Source of the DNA: a virus
Direction: 5' to 3' (one strand)
Length of the DNA stretch: 32,593 nt
Virus record (IMG/VR): IMGVR_UViG_3300042564_004380
Location: 1 to 32,593 of that record
This document shows, in pieces, positions 29,127-32,593 of the stretch; position 1 is the stretch's first letter; the number at the start of each line of letters is the position of its first letter. The notes beneath the pieces were generated by a model. It searched no databases. It saw only the letters and a list, made by a program, of their open reading frames with translations, and was not told where the DNA came from. A program made the translations under genes and the position numbers.

Positions 29127-29351
29127 ATGTTTTTCGATAAAAAATATACTGTCACATTCCTAAATAGTAAATGGGAAATTGTAAAATCTAATGTCAAATT
29201 AATCTCAATTCCACAAAGAAACGAATATATTTACATTAATAATAAATATTACGATGTTATCAACGTGATTCATTCGATTGATAAAACACATAAAATACAT
29301 ATTGTTATAGAAGAAACTGAGGAAAAATATGATTTAAATAAAAAAAAATAA
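29127..29351 (+). CDS. Hypothetical protein, 74 aa
   Basis: MFFDKKYTVTFLNSKWEIVKSNVKLISIPQRNEYIYINNKYYDVINVIH followed by a strand and an acidic-basic end. It is a small beta-rich protein with many Tyr, Ile and Asn residues. It lies between the tmRNA and the strong ncRNA promoter and has no clear promoter of its own. The pattern IPQRNEYIY-N--YYDV-NVIH suggests a small beta barrel as in several phage proteins, but no function can be assigned. Confidence 0.6.
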   Translation: MFFDKKYTVTFLNSKWEIVKSNVKLISIPQRNEYIYINNKYYDVINVIHSIDKTHKIHIVIEETEEKYDLNKKK

Positions 29352-29403
29352 AAAAAGTTGTAAAAAAACTTGACATGAGTCGAAACTTTTAGTATCTTTG
29401 CAT
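29350..29403 (+). promoter_or_regulatory. Strong promoter of the ncRNA/tRNA unit
   Basis: TTGACA starts at 29370, and TATCTTTG at 29393-29400 follows the TTG by 20 nt, with upstream A-tracts. It closely resembles the block before the DUF2828/TROVE-like gene (42 of 54 positions), including the -33 hexamer and GCAT after the -7 box. Confidence 0.8.
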
Positions 29404-29407
29404 ATAT

Positions 29408-29823
29408 TTATTACAATACGTTCTTAAACAACATATCTAAAAAGATGATTTCTGCAAACAGATATCTACAACTATGAGAAGGAGTAACTAGTCTCCATCG
29501 GACATTACTGACAACATTGAAATACCATGAGTCGCTATTGTCACACGAAAGTGAAAAAAACTGGGAGTGTTGTGAGGACACTTTAAATCTACTACCGTGA
29601 GCACGTTAGTCACGTAAAACAAAGCGAACTATCATCTTGAGATAACTTATATGGTTAAAGAATCTTTTCAGCAAACTAAAACTCTATTTTTAATTTGATA
29701 AAAAAACACAGAAAAAAAGAGATTCTGACCAAAAGTGGTAGAAGTTAAGTCTTTATCTGAAAGATTGCCTTAAAAAGCATTTTCTAGGATAGCTGGTTCA
29801 TAGCCAGCCTACCGCACTAACAT
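29408..29823 (+). ncRNA. Probable large structured noncoding RNA leading into tRNA(CAU)
   Basis: About 415 nt follow a strong promoter with no credible coding frame; the longest frame needs two UGA readthroughs and uses codons unlike those of the phage. Local stems are frequent: TCAC/GTGA (29541/29551), AGTGT/ACACT (29576/29588), CGTGA/TCACG (29606/29620), AGAATC/GATTCT (29659/29721), and GCTGG-TTCATAG-CCAGC (29792-29808), which mimics an anticodon arm with CAU. AGTCTCCA (29490-29497) is complementary to TGGAGACT (29898-29905) just past the tRNA. The base composition is less AT-rich than in the neighbours. It matches no family I can name; GOLLD and ROOL are phage RNAs found near tRNAs. Confidence 0.5.
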
Positions 29824-29896
29824 TGCGGGGTAGAGCAGTAGGTAGCTCGCAAGGCTCATAACCTTGAGGTCGTCCGTTCGAGTCGGGCCCCCGCTA
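29824..29896 (+). tRNA. Initiator-type tRNA-Met, anticodon CAU
   Basis: The acceptor strand is T-GCGGGG with 3' CCCCGC-T, giving a T1-T72 mismatch, an initiator hallmark. The D-arm is GAGC/GCTC with A11-U24 (also initiator-type), the anticodon arm CAAGG-CTCATAA-CCTTG (CAU at 29857-29859), and the T-arm GTCCG-TTCGAGT-CGGGC. The body follows bacterial tRNA-fMet almost base for base (GGTAGCTCG, GAGGTCG). One departure: the three G-C pairs of the initiator anticodon stem are reduced to two, with A29-U41. No CCA is encoded. TGGAGACT and a T-run follow. Confidence 0.9.
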
Positions 29897-29904
29897 CTGG
29901 AGAC

Positions 29905-29910
29905 TTTTTT
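29905..29910 (+). terminator. T-run ending the ncRNA/tRNA transcript
   Basis: Six Ts directly follow TGGAGAC (29898-29904). The complement of that segment lies some 400 nt upstream at 29490-29497, so the terminator stem, if any, would be long-range. Confidence 0.4.
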
Positions 29911-29930
29911 GTACTTTTCAGTTTTCTGAG

Positions 29931-29938
29931 ATATTTAT
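29931..29938 (+). promoter_or_regulatory. Candidate phage promoter motif (ATATTTAT)
   Basis: It lies 16 nt before the ATG of the GIY-YIG gene, the same spacing as at 16544. Confidence 0.4.
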
Positions 29939-29954
29939 TATTAAAGAAATTGAA

Positions 29955-30614
29955 ATGGCAAGAAAAGAAAAAAACATACACTACATTTATAAAACAACGT
30001 GTAATATAACAGGACGATGGTACATCGGAATGCATAGCACGTATAACTTAGAAGATGGTTATATAGGTAGTGGTAAAACATTAAGACGTTCTATTAGAAA
30101 ATACGGTAAAGAAAATCACACAAAAGAGATTCTAGAATTTTTAGAAAATAGAGAAGAATTAGCTAAAAGAGAAAAAGAAATTGTTAATAAAGAATTAATT
30201 TCAGATTCCAAATGTATGAATTTGGCTCTTGGTGGTGAAGGTGGTGGTTTTATCAATGAAGAACATATGTTTAAATGTGTTAAAGCTGGTAGAAAAAAAA
30301 CTGACGAAGTTTTAAAAGAAAAGTTCGGTGGTGATGAAAACTGGTTAAGTAGATTCAATTCTCATGTTAATAAAATAGCTTGGGAAAATGAAGAATACAG
30401 ACAGAATAAATTAAAAAATCTAGATTGGACTGGTAAAAATCATGCTGAAGAATCTAAACGTTTAATCTCTGAAAAAAGAAAAGGTACTGGTATTGGTGAA
30501 ACAAATAGTCAATACGGTACGTGTTGGATAACCAGAGACGGTGCTAACAAAAAGATAAAAAAAGAAAACCTTGAAACTTATCTGAACGAAGGTTGGGTTA
30601 AGGGTAGAAAATAA
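29955..30614 (+). CDS. GIY-YIG homing endonuclease
   Basis: The 219-aa protein begins with the GIY-YIG module: HYIYKTTCNITGRWYIGMHSTYN (YIY and YIG strands), DGYIGSGKTLRRSIRKYGKENHTKEIL (Arg and surrounding helix) and REKEIVNKELISDSKCMNLALGGEGGG (catalytic Glu, then the N-LGG motif). The C-terminal half has DNA-binding segments of the NUMOD type, including WITRDGANKKIKKENLETYLNEGWVKGR. Free-standing GIY-YIG (Seg-like) genes are mobile in T4-type phages. It sits between two CAU tRNA genes, which may be its homing neighbourhood. Confidence 0.92.
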   Translation: MARKEKNIHYIYKTTCNITGRWYIGMHSTYNLEDGYIGSGKTLRRSIRKYGKENHTKEILEFLENREELAKREKEIVNKELISDSKCMNLALGGEGGGFINEEHMFKCVKAGRKKTDEVLKEKFGGDENWLSRFNSHVNKIAWENEEYRQNKLKNLDWTGKNHAEESKRLISEKRKGTGIGETNSQYGTCWITRDGANKKIKKENLETYLNEGWVKGRK

Positions 30615-30621
30615 AATACAT

Positions 30622-30709
30622 CGCGGAATGGTGGAAATGGTAACATGCTAGGCTCATAACCTAGAGGAGCAGTAACACTGTGTTGTAGGTTCGAATCCTA
30701 CTTCCGCAA
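30622..30709 (+). tRNA. Class II tRNA with CAU anticodon (leucine-like body)
   Basis: The acceptor is CGCGGAA with 3' TTCCGCA, giving six pairs and a C1-A72 mismatch, then A73. U8 is in place. The D-arm GTG-GAAATGGTAA-CAT is the short class II form typical of tRNA-Leu. The anticodon arm is CTAGG-CTCATAA-CCTAG (CAU at 30655-30657), and a long variable arm contains CAGT/ACTG. The T-arm is GTAGG-TTCGAAT-CCTAC. All standard CAU tRNAs (Met, fMet, Ile2) are class I. The mixture of a Leu-like body, the initiator-type C1-A72 mismatch and CAU is not one I know. No CCA is encoded. Confidence 0.85.
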
Positions 30710-30771
30710 CTAGAAGAATAGATTCAGCAATTTAATGTTTAGGATACAACAAAGACTATTCTGTAAAAATT

Positions 30772-30795
30772 AAAACCCATAGCAATATGGGTTTT
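30772..30795 (+). terminator. Intrinsic terminator after the class II tRNA
   Basis: AAAACCCATA and TATGGGTTTT form a 10-bp stem with a GCAA tetraloop and T-run. AGAATAG/CTATTCT (from 30714 and 30752) forms another stem just before it. Confidence 0.88.
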
Positions 30796-30834
30796 TCTAT
30801 TTAAACTAATAATTAAATTAAAACACAAAAACCA

Positions 30835-31512
30835 ATGGAAAAGATTAAACTTGAAATTCGTGGTGCAGAGGGCGGGACCGATGCAAAGCTATTGGTGTGT
30901 GAAATGAAAGACATTTACACCAAAGCAGCAAACATTAATAACATCGGATGAATAACCGATGAAGAAAGAGATGGCTATGTTAGCATATGACTAACTGGTA
31001 AAAATGTCAAAAAAATCTTCGAAAACGAAATTGGTAACCACAGGTGGCAAAGAGTCCCACCAACCGAACGTAAGGGAAGAGTCCACACTAGTTCAATAAC
31101 AGTAGCACTTATGCAAGAAAACGATTACAAAGAAGTAGAGATACATCCAAGTGAATATCGTTTAGAAACAACTAGAGGGACTGGGAATGGTGGTCAACAT
31201 AAGAACACTACAGATTCATGTGTTGTGGTAACACATCACGCTACAGGAATCAAAGTTGTTCGAGATGGAAGAGACCAACATAAAAACAAAGAAGATGCCT
31301 TAAAAGAGCTTAAAAAGCGTGTGAACGAGTTCTATAGAACTGGTCACACTGAAGACATAGTTGAAGAACGCAGAGACCAAATCGGGAAGGGTGATAGAGG
31401 TGATAAACGAAGAACCTACAGAGTTAAAGATGGTGTTGTAATCGACCATATCACAGAAAAGACTGCAAATATAAAAGACATATACAGAGGTAAAATACAA
31501 TTACTATCGTAA
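30835..31512 (+). CDS. RF1-type peptide chain release factor lacking domain 1, with two in-frame UGA codons
   Basis: From the ATG at 30835 a single frame runs 226 codons to TAA, interrupted by TGA at 30949-30951 (codon 39) and 30988-30990 (codon 52). The product reads KLEIRGAEGGTDAKLLV, NNIG-UGA-ITDEE, DGYVSI-UGA-LTGKN, HRWQRVPPTERKGRVHTSSITVA, then TTRGTGNGGQHKNTTDSCV. The PxT of RVPPTE is the RF1 stop-recognition tripeptide (UAA/UAG), and GGQ is the hydrolysis motif. The first UGA falls where RF1 proteins have RRW-RVEI. Domain 1 is missing, so the protein is about 225 aa. An ATG at 31111 could make the GGQ domain alone (133 aa). Decay to a pseudogene is the alternative. Confidence 0.75.
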
Positions 31513-31524
31513 TAAAAAAAAAAA

Positions 31525-31548
31525 GGGTGAAAATTTCACCCTTTTTTA
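31525..31548 (+). terminator. Intrinsic terminator after the release factor gene
   Basis: GGGTGAAA and TTTCACCC form an 8-bp stem within A- and T-runs, 12 nt after the stop. Confidence 0.9.
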
Positions 31549-31549
31549 T

Positions 31550-31580
31550 TTGTACATAAGTAAAAAAATCGGTATCTTTG
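31550..31580 (+). promoter_or_regulatory. Bacteroidota-type promoter for the SPFH operon
   Basis: TTG at 31550-31552, 20 nt, TATCTTTG at 31573-31580, 17 nt before the ATG at 31598. Confidence 0.78.
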
Positions 31581-31597
31581 TAAAAAAATCTTTAAAT

Positions 31598-31792
31598 ATG
31601 AAAAACAATCCTTTAATTATTGTTATTTTTTGGATATTATGGGTGGTTGGGTTAGATTACATTTCCGAGTATGTGATTAGCAGACCAACAGACGGTTCTG
31701 TTCAATTCTTATCCTTAATCTTTGTATTAGCAATGACTGTATTGTTAGTTAAAAAGACTTATTTGTATATTATTAACAATTTAAATAAATAA
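31598..31792 (+). CDS. Small membrane protein, 64 aa
   Basis: I start it at the ATG at 31598 since an earlier in-frame ATG at 31550 lies within the promoter. Two hydrophobic segments are visible: 5-19 (PLIIVIFWILWVVGL) and 33-58 (VQFLSLIFVLAMTVLLVKKTYLYII), with an SRPTDGS loop between. It is 5 nt upstream of the SPFH gene and in one operon with it, so it may be a membrane partner of that protein. No family is recognised. Confidence 0.65.
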   Translation: MKNNPLIIVIFWILWVVGLDYISEYVISRPTDGSVQFLSLIFVLAMTVLLVKKTYLYIINNLNK

Positions 31793-31797
31793 AAACC

Positions 31798-32593
31798 ATG
31801 ATTTCAACAATTATTATTGTTTTATCGCTAATAATGGCGATAGTAATCGCTCTTTCCACAAGAGAATCGAGCACAAAACAAACCAACTGGGGAACAGAAT
31901 TTAATAGTGTTTGGTTAATTAAACCAATACTAATATTAGTTTTGGGTCTTACGTTAGGTTTTACTCAACCTTACAAATTAGATAGGGTCGATGCTGGTAA
32001 CGTAGGTATCAAAGTCAACTTATCTGGTGATGCACGCGGTGTATCAAAGTATGAATACAAAACTGGTTGGGTAGTATTCAATACATGGACTGAACAACTT
32101 TATCAGTTTCCAGTTTTCCAACAAACTATTGGATATGAAAAACAACAAGTTATAACCAAAGGTGGTTTCCCAGCGACAATTCACCCAAGTTTTAACTATT
32201 CATTAAAAGCTGGTGCTGTTGGTGATATGTTCCAGAATTTACGTTTGGATATTAAATCAGTAGAACAAGGTTGGTTACAAACAGCCATAGTTGGTGCTAT
32301 TAATGACGTTGCTAATAAATGGGAGGTTGATAAAATCTTTAACGAGCGTGAACAATTTGAAGCTGCGATTAAAACTGAATGTAACAAGCGTTTATCTAAA
32401 TGGTTTACCGTGTCACAATTAAGAACAAACATTGTTCCACCACAATCCTTACAAGAAACAATTATAGCTAAAACTAGAGCGATTCAACAAGCACAAGCTG
32501 AGGACCAAAAAGCTCTTACAGCTGAAGCTGAAGCTAGAAAGAAAGTGGCTATTGCTAATGGTGATGCACAACAAACAATTATCGCGGCTAAAG
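31798..32593 (+). CDS. SPFH/band-7 (prohibitin-like) membrane protein, 3' end beyond the window
   Basis: The open frame runs from the ATG at 31798 to the window end. An N-terminal membrane segment (MISTIIIVLSLIMAIVIAL) and a second hydrophobic stretch (PILILVLGLTLGFT) lead into the band-7 fold: RVDAGNVGIKVNLSGDARGVSKYEYKTGW, EKQQVITKGGFPATIHPSFNYSL and an AIVGAINDVANKWEVDKIF helix. A helical region then begins (IIAKTRAIQQAQAEDQKALTAEAEARKKVAIANG), typical of prohibitin/stomatin C-termini. Such proteins form cage-like rings on membranes and control proteases such as FtsH. In a phage this may protect early proteins or modify lysis timing; that is inference. Confidence 0.85.
   Translation, partial: MISTIIIVLSLIMAIVIALSTRESSTKQTNWGTEFNSVWLIKPILILVLGLTLGFTQPYKLDRVDAGNVGIKVNLSGDARGVSKYEYKTGWVVFNTWTEQLYQFPVFQQTIGYEKQQVITKGGFPATIHPSFNYSLKAGAVGDMFQNLRLDIKSVEQGWLQTAIVGAINDVANKWEVDKIFNEREQFEAAIKTECNKRLSKWFTVSQLRTNIVPPQSLQETIIAKTRAIQQAQAEDQKALTAEAEARKKVAIANGDAQQTIIAAK

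Noticed and set aside
29445-29612. A possible coding frame MISANRYLQL-UGA-EGVTSLHRTLL... with two UGAs, resembling the recoded release factor case
   Set aside because: The frame is short, uses codons unlike the phage's (CTC, CGG, CCG, CTG) and matches no family; local stems explain the region better. It should still be rechecked if UGA recoding is confirmed.
29785-29815. A third CAU tRNA suggested by GCTGG-TTCATAG-CCAGC
   Set aside because: Only an anticodon-arm look-alike; there is no T-arm, D-arm or acceptor stem around it.
31111-31512. A stand-alone 133-aa GGQ protein as the sole product
   Set aside because: Release-factor similarity, including the PxT motif, extends far upstream in the same frame, so the longer gene is primary; the short form is kept only as a possible second product.
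1-32593. CRISPR array, insertion sequences, integrase or attachment sites
   Set aside because: I saw no spaced direct repeats, transposase or recombinase motifs, or tRNA-end duplications; the only clear duplication is the nuclease gene end.

Overview
The window looks like a piece of a large, AT-rich (roughly 70% A+T by eye) lytic phage of a Bacteroidota host, probably a flavobacterium. Two things point there. Ten host-type promoters share one architecture, TTG, exactly 20 nt, then TATNTTTG, the Bacteroidota -33/-7 form. The gene content is that of a myovirus-like phage: tail proteins, RuvC-like resolvase, primase, gp46/gp47-type recombination nuclease, sigma factor, endolysin and spanin-like genes. 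No integrase, capsid gene or active large terminase lies in the window.

Layout. 1-2022: two related tail/baseplate-type proteins. 2070-4538: RuvC-like resolvase, primase and a PD-(D/E)XK nuclease. 4535-6040: a reverse-strand cassette (HNH endonuclease plus a terminase-like protein with degenerate ATPase motifs) sitting exactly at the 3' end of the nuclease gene, whose last 18 codons and stop are repeated beyond it in synonymously diverged form. 6092-10146: overlapping genes with the Mre11/Rad50-like pair at the two ends. 10209-14850: sigma factor, membrane protein with an acidic tail, amidase-like protein and an overlapping spanin-like pair. 14928-18975: single-gene units separated by terminators and preceded by an ATATTTAT-type motif, ending in a GH19 endolysin. 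19030-22575: small proteins, a histone H1-like protein and RNase HII. 22699-24380: a DUF2828/TROVE-like vWA protein followed by a probable structured RNA. 24432-28454: small proteins, DnaJ and ClpP.

28467-31512 is the most unusual part and looks like a translation-control island. It holds a tmRNA directly downstream of clpP, a roughly 400-nt probable noncoding RNA leading into an initiator-type tRNA(CAU), a GIY-YIG endonuclease, a second CAU tRNA with a class II (leucine-like) body and a C1-A72 mismatch, and an RF1-type release factor lacking domain 1, with two in-frame UGA codons at plausible tryptophan positions. The right edge holds a small membrane protein and the start of an SPFH/band-7 protein.

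Taken together, ClpP, tmRNA, release factor and CAU tRNAs suggest that the phage handles initiation, termination and ribosome rescue itself. Stop usage is almost entirely UAA, with three UGA and one UAG stop seen, which fits a phage that may alter UGA decoding. No suppressor tRNA is visible here, so that remains inference. All motif, family and structure calls were made by reading the sequence, without any database search or folding program.
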